From Adineta steineri (Eukaryota > Rotifera > Eurotatoria > Adinetida > Adinetidae), in the NCBI GenBank assembly GCA_905250115.1, contig CAJNOI010000023.1, positions 356,833 through 420,832 of the forward strand: DNA of 64,000 bases, given 5' to 3'. The first letter of the stretch is position 1. The number at the start of each line of letters is the position of its first letter. The position numbers were made by a program, and so were the translations under genes. The notes beneath the pieces were generated by a model, which had not been told where the DNA came from, searched no databases, and worked only from the letters and a program-made list of their open reading frames with translations. Below are positions 35,338-46,648 of the stretch, in pieces.

Positions 35338-35545
35338 TTCGTTTTTCTCAAATTTGTTAATTCAATAGAAAGATTCGATTATTATTTTCATTTCTCTTTC
35401 CTCTGTTATGACATAACCTCTCACAGAATGTCTTTCATCATTTTCATTGGTTTAAAAAATACCATTAAAAATCAACTAATAAAATATAGACTGATCTAAG
35501 AGATAGATTTATTGTGTACAACTTATTTCATTTTATTTCAAAAAA
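35338..35545. promoter_or_regulatory. 208-bp divergent promoter interval
   Basis: The IQ-motif gene and the methyltransferase gene start 208 bp apart on opposite strands, so both must be driven from here. The interval holds CT-rich sequence near 35390 and no clear TATA box. Confidence 0.5.
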
Positions 35546-36383
35546 ATGTCTAAAAAGAAAGAAATTTCGGAAATACCTGAACGTATGGAAGGTGAACGTG
35601 AAGATGCTAATGAAAGACAAACAATAACACATGGTTATTATTCATCTCGTCCAAAAACTTTTGATACAATGTTAGGTGGATATACACAAGTACATGATGC
35701 AGATATTCAAGAATCAAGTCAATTACTTCAATCTATTTTTAAAGTTTGGTTGTTTTTTTTATTTTTTATTCAACTAATTTTATTTATTTCTTTAGCAATC
35801 TAATGGTAAATTAGGTTCATCAAATTGTCTTGAACTTGGTTGTGGAGTTGGTCGAGTAACAAAACATTTATTATCTCGTTATTTTGATCATATTGATATA
35901 AATGATTTATTAGAAGACTATTGTCAACAAACTCGATCATTATTCGAAGATGATGAAGAAAAAATTGATCAATCATTTGTTTGTTCAATTGGTGCACTTG
36001 AATTAAATTCTTTTCCAAAATATGATGTCATTTGGGCACAATGTAAAAATTCTTTTTTTATTTATTTATTTAAAAGAAAAATTAACTTTTTATTTGTAGG
36101 GGTATTAGGATATTTAGATGGTGATGATCTTGTTAAACTTTTACGTAAATTAAAAGTCACATTAAAAAAGAATGGTTTAGTTATTATAAAAGATAATTGT
36201 GTTGCTAATGGACAAGAACCAGAATTTGATCCTGATGATCAATATTATGTTCGATCAGGAGAACAATTTTATGATATTGCTCATCGAGCTGGTTTTACTG
36301 TTGTTAAAGATCAACGGTCAAAATTAAAACAAATTGTTAGAGAATTGTTACCTATAAGAATTTTTATTCTTGCTGTTAAATAA
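35546..36383 (+). CDS. Protein alpha-N-terminal methyltransferase (NTMT1-like)
   Basis: Three exons (35546-35743, 35796-36042 and 36100-36383) give 242 residues. The enzyme family (PF05891) transfers methyl groups from S-adenosylmethionine to exposed N-terminal amines of proteins that begin, after Met removal, with motifs such as X-Pro-Lys. Motif I is LELGCGVGRVTKHL. IDINDLLEDY follows, then DVIWAQWVLGYL with the WxLxxL-type post-motif and the substrate-binding VIIKDNC. The N-terminal HGYYSSRPKTFDTMLGGY block matches the family's start. Length is typical. Both introns are 52 and 57 bp with good borders. Confidence 0.93.
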
Positions 36384-37357
36384 GATAACAATAAAATAGA
36401 AACGTTATCTTTATGGATATAACAACAATATCTCAAACGATTTTTGTTTTCCTTTTTAAAAATATTCATTTAAATATTTTTTATTTGTTAAATAAGAATA
36501 TTATTAGTTAGACTTTTGTATAACGACGGAATTAAAAGAGAACTACAGTTCAGTACAAAAATAAAACTAGGATATTTTCGGAAGCAAAAGTAATCATTCC
36601 GTACTTTCTTACTCTTTTTATCGTTCTTAGTTGTGGTTGATGCATAATAAAATAAATTCTATGTTTATTTTAATTTCTATTCTAACATGTAAACATATTT
36701 GAAGAAAAAATGAATAAATTTATTGTTCTCATGGTAGTATATATTGCTAATTAACAACAGATCAATAGGATTGTTGTTCAAACTGTTTATCATTGAGATC
36801 CGAAAATGAATTATGAATTTAATCAAATATCAATCCAGAACAATTGTCTTTGCTACAGAAATTTATTAAATAAATCAATTATAATACAAGGAAAAAGTCA
36901 ATTAATGAAATTGAATTTAAATATTGTTATTATTATAAAACTAAGAGAGAATAGTAAATTTTCGAAATCTATTTCTTTCGATAATTTAATTGACTGATAA
37001 TATCATCTGTAGTTAAATACTATTATTGGTTCGATACTTTAACCGTTCGTCTTTAAAGCGAAGAACACAATTTTATAGAAATGACTCATTCATGACTATG
37101 TCTCACCATTTATACTTAGACACCTATTAGATTTATTTTTGTCTTGCGTATATATACATAAATGGCAAATGTTAATTTGCTAATAAAATTAGCATTTTTG
37201 TTATATAGATAAGAAATGAGAAATTTTACATAACATTTTTAGATATTAACAATGTAATGTTGTGATAAACATATAAAATACGGGAGAACTGTTGTTATAA
37301 TGATTAGAATATTCGTAGATAGATTAACAATTCTATTGATTTCTTATTTATTTTCAG
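36384..37357. other. Intergenic, about 970 bp
   Basis: AT-rich; a 63-codon ORF at 36806 is not supported. TTTTCAG at 37351-37357 directly abuts the ethanolamine kinase ATG, an acceptor for a leader exon or trans-spliced leader. Confidence 0.45.
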
Positions 37358-38374
37358 ATGACTTCACATCCAATTCATGAGAACGTAACAATATCATTAG
37401 AAAATCTTTCAAATGAAATATATAAATTAGTCTCATCCATTCGACCTGATTGGAATAGTTCAAATACTCGTTTAGTAACATTTACAGAAGGTATAACAAA
37501 TTCAATTGTAGGTCTTTTTGATACTCGAACACCTGATGATGAATCTGAAGCATTAGTTATTAAAATATTTGGTTCAAATACCGAATTATTTATTGATCGT
37601 AGTTCCGAAATGAATGCAATGATAAAATTATCTGAAAATAATGTTTTATCACAACGTGTACTTATTGAATTTAATAATGGTTTAATTTATGAATATGCAT
37701 CAGGTAGAGCATGTTCAAGAGAAGATGTACGAAAAGATAATATATCAAAATTAATTGCTATTAAACTTGCACAATTTCATAATGTACCTATGACAAAAAC
37801 TGAAACACCACATACCATAACACTTATACGAAAATTTATTAAATTAATTAATGAAAAAGAAGAGATATCAAAATATATTTCTGATATTGATATTATTGAA
37901 AAACGTATTCTTCCACATCTTATACCAAATCCTTTAATTGGTAAAGATCTTGTTCTTTGTCATAATGATTTACTTGTTAAAAATATAATTTATAATGATA
38001 AAACTGATAAAATCTCATTTATTGATTTTGAATATACACATTTAAATTATGCTTTATTTGATATTGCAAATCACTTTGTTGAATATGCTGGTGTTGATAA
38101 TGCTGATTTTACTTTATATCCAACACGTGATGAACAAAAGCGATGGTTAAAATTTTATTTTCAAACACGCGGAATGAATGAACAAATAATAGACGATAAT
38201 TTATGTCATCTTGTTGATCAATTTTCTGCTCTTGCTCATCTTATGTGGGGATTATGGGCGTTAGTTCAATCAAATATATCATCATTAGATTTTGATTATG
38301 TTAATTATGCCAAATTAAGATTGGATTCTTATCAAAAATTAAGAACAATTCTTTTTCAAAGCATTGAAAAATAA
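37358..38374 (+). CDS. Ethanolamine kinase
   Basis: A 338-residue single-exon kinase of the choline/ethanolamine kinase family, which phosphorylates ethanolamine as the first step of the CDP-ethanolamine pathway. The catalytic Brenner-type motif reads LCHNDLLVKNI (Asp204). The Mg2+-binding motif is ISFIDFEYTHLNYALFDIANHF (Asp223). FTEGITNSIVG is the nucleotide loop and LVIKIFG carries the ATP-contacting Lys. The FTEGITNS and FEYTHLNY forms are closer to ethanolamine than to choline kinases. The ATG follows TTTTCAG directly. Confidence 0.92.
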   Translation: MTSHPIHENVTISLENLSNEIYKLVSSIRPDWNSSNTRLVTFTEGITNSIVGLFDTRTPDDESEALVIKIFGSNTELFIDRSSEMNAMIKLSENNVLSQRVLIEFNNGLIYEYASGRACSREDVRKDNISKLIAIKLAQFHNVPMTKTETPHTITLIRKFIKLINEKEEISKYISDIDIIEKRILPHLIPNPLIGKDLVLCHNDLLVKNIIYNDKTDKISFIDFEYTHLNYALFDIANHFVEYAGVDNADFTLYPTRDEQKRWLKFYFQTRGMNEQIIDDNLCHLVDQFSALAHLMWGLWALVQSNISSLDFDYVNYAKLRLDSYQKLRTILFQSIEK

Positions 38375-38724
38375 TAATTTTGTTTTTTTATCGTTAAGAT
38401 AGATTTAGAAAGTGCCGCTTTTATTTTTAAATGGGTAAGGTTTTTCAAAACTTTCAAAAAAAATGAATAAAAACTATTAAACACGCTTATTTTATATCAA
38501 TCTTATAGTATTATTGTACAGACAGAAACTCATTCGCATAAGATTCAAATATAAGAGATGATCAACAAAGATAAAATTTGTCCATTGAATAATTATGTTT
38601 ATTTTTAGATAAATGAATAATAAAGAATTTTTTTGTTTTATTATTCTAATTTTCCTTAGTATTATTTCAGTTAAAGTATGTTTTAATATTGTTTTAAAAC
38701 TAAATTTTAGATTTTTAGAAGAAA
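38375..38724. other. Intergenic, 350 bp
   Basis: Spacer between two same-strand genes. TTTTTAG ends six bases before the next ATG. No other feature. Confidence 0.4.
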
Positions 38725-39483
38725 ATGTCTTTATTAAATTTAAATATAGTTGATGATAATGAAATGTTATCTGAAAAACTTGGTTATCAACTTGAAGAAA
38801 TAATATTAGAATTAGTAAATAAAAAACAAATCGTGACAATTGGTTTATCAGGTGGATCATTAATTGATTTATTAGCATCAAGTGTTCCTCGTCTTCAATT
38901 TCCTTGGGCTCGTCTTCGATTTTTTTTTGTTGATGAACGATTTGTTCCATTTACATCGGATGAATCAACATATGGAGCTTATCAAACAAAATTATTTCGT
39001 AAATTACCACTTACTGAAAAAAATATTATTAAAATTGATCCTGATTTAAAATCTGTTGAAGAATGTGCAAAAGATTATCAAAATAAATTAGAAGAAACAT
39101 TTACTGAAGATGATAAAGTTAATCAATTATTCATTTTTATATTTGTTAAATCTAAAATTTATTTCTTTTAGTCATTTGATATAATTCTTCTTGGTATGGG
39201 ACCTGATGGTCATACTGCAAGTCTTTTTCCTAATCATTCAGTTCTTAATGAAAATAAAGGATTAGTAACATATGTTAAAGATTCACCTAAACCTCCTTCT
39301 GAACGTGTTACATTAACATTAAATACAATTAATCAAGCGAAATATAAAATAGCTGTTGTTACTGGTGAAAGTAAATCAACGATTGTTAAAGAAGTTATAC
39401 AAGAGAAAAATACAAAATATCCTATTGGTCAAGTTAAAGATTTAATTTGGTATCTTGATAAATCAGCAGCATCGAAATTATAA
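38725..39483 (+). CDS. 6-phosphogluconolactonase
   Basis: Two exons (38725-39117 and 39172-39483) give 234 residues. The enzyme hydrolyses 6-phosphogluconolactone in the oxidative pentose phosphate pathway, in the cytosol. Diagnostic blocks are GLSGGSLIDLL, the FFFVDERFVPF strand and helix, ESTYGAYQTKLF, LLGMGPDGHTASLFPNH (the central family signature) and the late VTGESK. The 54-bp intron falls just before SFDIILLGMG. Length equals the family norm. An acceptor-like TTTTTAG precedes the ATG by six bases. Confidence 0.95.
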
Positions 39484-40479
39484 ATTATTTCAAATATTTT
39501 TTTCCAAAAAAGACTTCTGTATCTCATTCTTTTTTTCTATAAGATCTACAATTCAACTATAAGTTGATAGTCATAAGAACAATTTAGGTAAACATGTGAT
39601 ATGAAATAAACTATTCTCTTTTATTATTAAAGTATTTCATCTTCAAATTCAATTTTATATTAATGATATCTAATTAAGAATTCATTGTAGTATAAGAATT
39701 AAGTTTATTAAAAATCTAGTTAGTAGATGATTTTATGAACACTGTAAATTGTTTATTTCGTTTTTCAAACATAATATTTAATAAAAATAAAAAATAATGA
39801 CAAGATATATTTTGAAATATTATCAAAAATTTACTATAGAAATTGAAATTGAATGAAATTCATTAAAACAACTCTAATCGAGAAATGTTACAAAAATAAA
39901 GAAAAATCAAATTTCGGTGTAGCGTCTTATACAATTCTCAAAGATAACTATAACAAATCGAGATCTGTTATGTCAAGGTCATATAAAAAGAAAACTTCTG
40001 ATTATAACGTATTTAATATGATCTATACTTCTAATACTTTCAATGGAGTTTTGAAGTTTTAGGGGTGAAAATTTGCATTTACTATTCCTCTTCGCTCACA
40101 TATCGTAACAGATATTTTTATTCTGCAAGGCGATTGTCATAACAGTTTTTTCTATCTATGACTGATATATTTGATATAATTCTCAAGCAATCTTAGAATA
40201 ATCAATTTCAACTTGACTGTTATTTTTAATGGTAATTGTCTCAATACAACTTTTTCTGACTTCGATCATGATCGATATTTCTCATATGAATAAGTAAGAT
40301 TATGTCCTTCCATTAGCATCTTCTTTTAAAACTTTACGGTAAATATTTTATATAAAATCTTAGCAAAAACTTCATGCTTAACTATCGTAATTTCCTTTAT
40401 TGAACATAAACTTAAATAATATTTAGTTTAAAATATATAATTTATGATATAAATAATCCAAAATATGTTTTTATTATAT
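39484..40479. other. Intergenic, about 1 kb, convergent ends
   Basis: Lies between the stops of 6-phosphogluconolactonase and legumain. A 69-codon ORF at 39853-40062 lacks any support. No repeat was recognised. Confidence 0.4.
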
Positions 40480-42358
40480 TTAAAAATCAAAATGAATTCG
40501 TTGTTGGCATACTTGATCTACAGATTGCTTGATGATAGTATTATCGAAACCATTTTCACATAAATTAACCATAACATAAAGTTTACTTAGGACAAATTCA
40601 TTCTAAAAATTAAAATAAAATATAATTAATCAAAAAAAACATTTCAAAAAAACTAAAACCTGAATATCAAAACATTTCTCATGAAGACGTTGAGTAATTG
40701 AAATATAACAATCATGTTCAGTTAATTTCATACGTTGGTCTGTGATCATTTTCAAATTATATTCACCAGTAAATGATAAAGTTGTAGAAGCTATGTCATA
40801 TATAATATTTGAAATTCTATTTCGATCCTAAATAAACAAAAAAGAATATTATTTTTTATTATGAAAAAGACTCAAACAAACATTATATAATTGATTAAGT
40901 TCATTTTCTAATTCGATTTTTTCAATTGAATTTTCTTTCGCAGCTGCTAAACGATGTTTAATAATTTCAATACGAACATCTTCCGAACGTACAGCATCAC
41001 GCTATAGAAAATAAATATTAAAACTTATTAATAAAAAAATCTATTCTTTATATTTTATACTCGAAGTAAATTATTATAACGATCGACAAGAACATTATAT
41101 TTCGATGTATTCCATTTTTGTAAACCTTGAAATTCACTAACATTATGTGATTTAGCTAAATTCTAAAAAGAAAATATTATTGAAAAAAATTATATGAATA
41201 TATTTTACAATATCTCCATATTGCATAACATGACTTGTATTTGTTTTTTGTTGTGTTATTGTATATTGTTGAAATAATGTTTCTTTATTAAGTTGTTCAA
41301 CATCCGAATCTTCCATCCAAACAACAGAATAAACATCACCTAAATATGTACCACGTTCGAAATCATGATAACAAGCATATGAAGATTCTTCAGCATTAGC
41401 TGCTGTTGTTCCATAAACATTTATTTTATCGGATAAAATATCTTCAAACATTGAACCAGACTCACAAGCTTCAATATAAATAACTAACTAGAATTAATTA
41501 GAAATTAAATAGATTTATTTTTCTGCTGAAATATATTCACACTAACATTTTTATATTTCTTTTGATTGTACATTGTTGTTATTGTTTGATTGAAATCTTT
41601 TGCATAAAGCTATAAAATAAAATAAATTTTGTTTTAAAAATATTTTTAATATATATATATAATATATGAACATACTACACCATGTGGAAAAGCAACTAAA
41701 CCTATACAAATAAGAATATATATTGGGATTTTATCAAAATAAAAAGAAATAATTTACCTGGTGCACCATGATCAGTAAAATAAATAAAAACATTATCATC
41801 AACACCACTACAAAAAAATATATATATAAATTATATAGTGGAAATATATTTTACCTTCCGAGTACTTTTCCACTACCTACACCTTGCAATATTTCTTTGT
41901 TACCAAGTAAAACATTTATGAAATTTTGTGGTGTTACATTCTATTTTAAAAGATATTGAACATAATACAAAATCGAATATTTCTTACTTTGCCTGTATAA
42001 TCATGAGGTACTCCATGATAAACATCTTCTCCTTTTGGATGATTAATAATAATACCTTTTGTTGGATTTCTAGAAGAAAATCAATAATAGATTATGTCAG
42101 AATGTTTTATAAAAAGTATATAACTCACCGCAAATGATGAGCTAAATCATCATACATCATAACAATAATATTAGAATCAGGAATACCATTTTTATGTAAA
42201 ATTTGATAAGCATGACAAACATCAGCTTGATGACGATAATTCATCCATTCACTAGAGCCTGCAACAAGAACTGCCCAATTATCTGCCAAATTACTATTTA
42301 TTTCAAATAATAATACAATTAGAACAGAAAATAATATATGTCGATACATTGTGTACAT
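40480..42358 (-). CDS. LGMN: Legumain (asparaginyl endopeptidase, peptidase C13), 11 exons
   Basis: Eleven exons join in frame to 442 residues: 42358-42129, 42069-41988, 41940-41855, 41807-41758, 41701-41676, 41609-41547, 41487-41209, 41162-41061, 41001-40882, 40827-40660 and 40602-40480. Legumain cleaves after Asn in lysosomes, or outside the cell, and is made as a zymogen. A signal peptide occupies about residues 1-25 (an alternative start is Met4). The mature enzyme begins near [10 protein letters not shown]. The catalytic dyad is His146 in FTDHGAPG and Cys187 in [10 protein letters not shown], close to human spacing. A C-terminal helical prodomain of about 150 residues follows. Exon 5 is only 26 bases. 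The gene looks intact. Confidence 0.96.
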
Positions 42359-43398
42359 ATATATCTCGTATTAATAGGATGAGAAAATATTGAATGTTGT
42401 CAAAGAGTCTTATATACACCAGAATTTATTTTAAATTTCGTTTTTTGTAATAATAATATGAAACAATAACTGTTTTTTCTCTTAATATTTTTATATTTCG
42501 GATATGAAAAAGATAACAGAACTTACTTTTAATCATAGACTATTAATAGTAACAGCATGAGACTGCTAGCAGATGTATAAAATACGAACAAAGAATAAAA
42601 GAAATATATTCTGCTGGTCAAATTAAATGACATACATAGATTTTTCGATAACTTCTCTACATCATTGTCGTTTCGACCAAAGTGTATCGGTTATTATTTT
42701 TTTTACAGTTTCCTGTTCTATTTTATAAAATATTCATGTTAGTTTATCTGTTCCGATAGAAAGTTGCTATCCATGTTAGAAGAAATAAACAAATATGAAT
42801 TGTGCATACAAACATGTCATTCTATGAATAAATTTCTCAAGATGAATGTGATAAGTTCAATTCCAGTGTACTCAAGTAAATTAATATTGCATACAATAAT
42901 GAACATAATTCTGACGAATAATTTTTATCTTATGTAAAAATCTATGTAATCAAGTGCATATATTCAACTGTTTGCCTTGACATTAAAAACGTACTTAGCG
43001 TACAAACAATATTTGATTTTTGCTTACATTCTTTGTTAATCGTTCTTGTACATGTGACATATACTTTTTTTTGTTATTATCATATAATATCATCGTCGTA
43101 TAAGCAAAACACAGAGCACGAGAAAAATATGAAATATTTGTTTTATGTGATATATTCGTTAGTTTTTAAATTATGAAATTATTAGACAAAGATATCACAA
43201 TTTTACTGTCGATTCTTATTAGTTGTAGAGATATAGATGATTCATTATATTAAATGATTTTATTATAAATTCTTTATTTCAACAATGAGTTAACATAAAA
43301 ATGAAAAAACAAATACAAAATTTAACATAGTCTAATTATTTTATTTTCCAATATTCTATTATCTGTCTTGTAATATTATAAAAACAATAGTAAAGTCT
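42359..43398. other. Intergenic, about 1 kb
   Basis: Upstream region of legumain and 3' flank of the MFS gene, both on the minus strand. AT-rich, with no coding or repeat signal recognised. Confidence 0.4.
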
Positions 43399-44949
43399 TT
43401 ATAAACGTACCATTATTGGAAATTGCTCTTTTTGACCTCCATCTTTTGTCCTATCTACATCAATAACTGTGTCTGATGCTGCTACTGGTATGTTATCAAT
43501 CTGATCTGGTTTTTTTTCTGGATCCGGTTTAACTACGGCTGGTACTCGACAAAATAAAAGTGCAACAATAACTCCTGCAGCACTAAGACCAATTCCAGCA
43601 TACAATCCTCCTCGATATCCTTCTAATGTAGTTTTTCCTCTTTTTAATAATTCACTTTCAACTGTTCCAGCAATACCCAAACCAAGAGAAATAGACCAAT
43701 TAATAGCCGTATTAACCATACTTGCAGCTACACCTTGTTGATTCATTGGCATAGAATTACTAACAATAAGTGATGCAGCAGGAAAACTAATATCCATTCC
43801 AAATGGAGCTATTAATGTTGCTACAAATACTTGAGCCCAATATGTTTGATGAGGAGGCATTGTTGCAATAAGAATATTTGCTAAACAGAAAAAAAACATA
43901 GCTGCCGTTAAAAGAAAATGACCAGGTACACGATGATATAATTGAGAAACAGTTAATGTTGCTGCAAGACCAGAAAAAATGACTGGCGAGACCATTGCTG
44001 TTGTTAATAATGGTGATGCACCACGAATTACTTCAATAAATTCAATCATATAATAAATAAATATACCAAAACTTGACCAACCCAAAGCAATACATGCAAG
44101 AACACCAGGAAAACCTTTCACTGTCCATATAGATAATGGCATAATTGGTTCTTTTGCTTTCCATTCAATTAGAAGAAATATAACAATTAATGCAACACTA
44201 ATAATTAGTAAAACATAAACATATGGTTTATCCCAACCTACAACAGGTCCTTCATTCCAACAATATATAAAAAGAACAAGACCTGATAATCCAACAATAA
44301 CACCTGGTATATCAATTTTTCCTGTTGGATGAACAGATGATGATACTTCAATTGGAATAACAAAATAAGCTAGAATAGCAAGAAATGCACAAAAAATAGC
44401 TAATGCCCATTGTCCCCAAGGCCACCAAGATAATTGAGCAAATATACTTCCAAATACAGCACCTACAACAAATCCACTAGGTGCTGTTGCTCCAAACATT
44501 GCAAAAACAAATGATTTTCTATTACCATTTGGATATGTTCTTGCAAGAAGAGCAACTGCATTAGGTAAAAGTGTTGCAGGACCAATTCCTTGACAAGCTC
44601 TCATTATATCAAAATAAATATCATTTTTAACATATACACCCATACCAGTTAAAATACTAAATATTGAAAATATTCCAAATCCAATTATTAATAATAATTT
44701 ATGACCATAAACATCACCTAATCGTCCTGTTACCATAATAAAAATTCCAACAGTTAATGAATAAGCAGCTAATGTCCAAGGTAATTTAGAAGGATCATTG
44801 ATACCAACAGATGGACCAATAATAAGTAATGGAACGAGAACATTGCCTAATGCTGCTTGACAAAGTAATTGAGCACAAGATATAACACTTACATAAAGAA
44901 CTTCATGAGCAAAATTACGAAGACAAGCCGGACGTTCTTCAAAATGCAT
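43399..44949 (-). CDS. MFS multidrug-type transporter, DHA2 family (fungal-like)
   Basis: An intronless 516-residue protein with about 14 hydrophobic segments, the count typical of the DHA2 H+ antiporters. The conserved loop 2-3 motif reads GRLGDVYGHKLLLIIG. Helix 4 carries RACQGIGPATLLPNAVALL, and helix 5 has the antiporter-type APSGFVVGAVFGS. An acidic tail rich in Lys and Asp is cytosolic. The overall pattern (RACQGIGPA, MNQQGVAASMVNTAINWSISLGLGIAGTVE) is that of ascomycete transporters such as the Atr1/Amf1 group. It is unlike animal MFS proteins and more G+C-rich than its flanks. Transfer from a fungus is likely (inference). Confidence 0.9.
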   Translation of the reverse strand: MHFEERPACLRNFAHEVLYVSVISCAQLLCQAALGNVLVPLLIIGPSVGINDPSKLPWTLAAYSLTVGIFIMVTGRLGDVYGHKLLLIIGFGIFSIFSILTGMGVYVKNDIYFDIMRACQGIGPATLLPNAVALLARTYPNGNRKSFVFAMFGATAPSGFVVGAVFGSIFAQLSWWPWGQWALAIFCAFLAILAYFVIPIEVSSSVHPTGKIDIPGVIVGLSGLVLFIYCWNEGPVVGWDKPYVYVLLIISVALIVIFLLIEWKAKEPIMPLSIWTVKGFPGVLACIALGWSSFGIFIYYMIEFIEVIRGASPLLTTAMVSPVIFSGLAATLTVSQLYHRVPGHFLLTAAMFFFCLANILIATMPPHQTYWAQVFVATLIAPFGMDISFPAASLIVSNSMPMNQQGVAASMVNTAINWSISLGLGIAGTVESELLKRGKTTLEGYRGGLYAGIGLSAAGVIVALLFCRVPAVVKPDPEKKPDQIDNIPVAASDTVIDVDRTKDGGQKEQFPIMVRL

Positions 44950-45178
44950 TATTTTTTCTTGATTTTATACTATTTTAACTTGGATGATCAATATTTACCT
45001 ATAACTAATTAATATATACCACCTGTTACAATGTGCGTCTGTATTTATTTTGATTATACAGGTGAGAAATGTGCTTACTTTATATGACAAAAGTAATATT
45101 TCAACGATAGAAAAAAATGCACCGTCATCGATTATAATTCGAAACAAAATTTTTCTTTCTTTATACATGCTCGGGTAA

Positions 45179-45274
45179 AAGTACTCATGTTAGAAATAAG
45201 TCGCGAGTACTCATCAATTGCGGGTACTCAACAGTAGTATTTCTTGTGCCATATTGACTGTTCACGAATACTCA
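45179..45274. promoter_or_regulatory. Cluster of four TACTCA motifs upstream of the MFS gene
   Basis: AAGTACTCAT at 45179-45188, the palindrome-bearing GAGTACTCA at 45205-45213, GGTACTCA at 45223-45230 and GAATACTCA at 45266-45274 all lie within 100 bp, about 230-325 bp upstream of the MFS start codon. The central GAGTACTC is a perfect 8-bp palindrome. Binding by a dimeric factor is possible but untested. Confidence 0.35.
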
Positions 45275-46648
45275 TATGAAAGTTCTTTTTTTAATATTCT
45301 AATATCTTTTTGTAAACCATTTATAAATCTATATTCTGTTCATTATTGTTCTAGGATATAGATTTTATTTTAATATAAAATGAATGAGAAAGTAGATGGT
45401 ATACGATTTGAGATTGGTCTGCGAAATGCGATCGACTGGGTTTGTGTCTTATGAATAAAAAAACTAAGTGCACATTTTTTTACATGTCTCGTTAAATAAA
45501 CAACCGACTTCTTTTTTAATATGTTTATGAGAAATCTATTCTTAGTCAATAACAAAATTCAAAAAAAAATCAAGTCAATTTTACAAAAAAGAATAGAATG
45601 AAAATTTGTTGTCATATTATGAAATATGACTATGAGACCTCTATAACAAACAAACATTTTTTTCGTATAGAGAATTAAATGTTTACATTGATTTATTTAT
45701 AAAAATTTACGGTTAATTTTTCATACGTACATCGAGAAAGAAAGAAAGAAAGAAAATTTGTGCAGTATTACATGAATGCTATGCTTCGTATCGTATTAAA
45801 AATACAGTCGTACATTGACAAACTTCAAGAAAAGATAATAAATTTCAGAACTGAAGGTATAACATTTAGGATTCAACGTTTTATTTTTAGAAAATAAAGA
45901 AAGAATAAAATAAATTTTGTTATATGATAATGAGAAAGTATTTCAATAAAAACTAACTACTTGCAGAATAATGCGTTTATTTTCATAATATTCATCATCT
46001 ATTCGATATATTTAAATAACATATCAATAATAACCTTGTCTGAGTAACTAATGTATCGCATTTGATAATGAACCGATAAATATACAAAATAAATCTACAC
46101 CCAATTTTATTTTATAAATATAATTCAGTATGAAATATTCATACTAATATTCTCATTTGTACAAAAATATTATTTCTTTATTTTTATTGAAATTAATTAA
46201 TTATAATTATTTACTTTTCCTCTTTATTCATCGAATTCATTCTTATATTTAAGCCAATAGATGAATTGATAACCCTGATAACCCAAATTATAGTATTCGC
46301 TTGACCCGACTCACATAACAGATTCAATATACTATTCATCGCTCGTTCATATTCAGTACAATACTCATATTAAACATATATCTGCATTTACATCCTTAAG
46401 AGCCTGAATAAAAAATTAAACACAATAATATCCGAACGTATCAATCGAAGACATGTAAATAATGAATGAAAGAGAGCGAGAAAAAAAAGAACAATTGATG
46501 AACATATAAAGTAATAGGTGAACTAATTAAAATCTAGTACTTCTAAATAATCAAACAAGTAATTAGTACGAATAACATTAAAACAAAATAATAATGAAGA
46601 GTAAATTTTATCTATTTGTTTTATTTAGATTGTTTATGTCGGCTCTCT
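45275..46648. other. Intergenic, about 1.4 kb
   Basis: AT-rich; contains a GAAA microsatellite at about 45737-45756. A 61-codon minus ORF at 45370-45555 is not supported. No other feature. Confidence 0.4.

Noticed and set aside
39853-40062. 69-codon ORF after 6-phosphogluconolactonase
   Set aside because: Lys/Asn/Tyr-rich random-type composition, with no start context or family signal.
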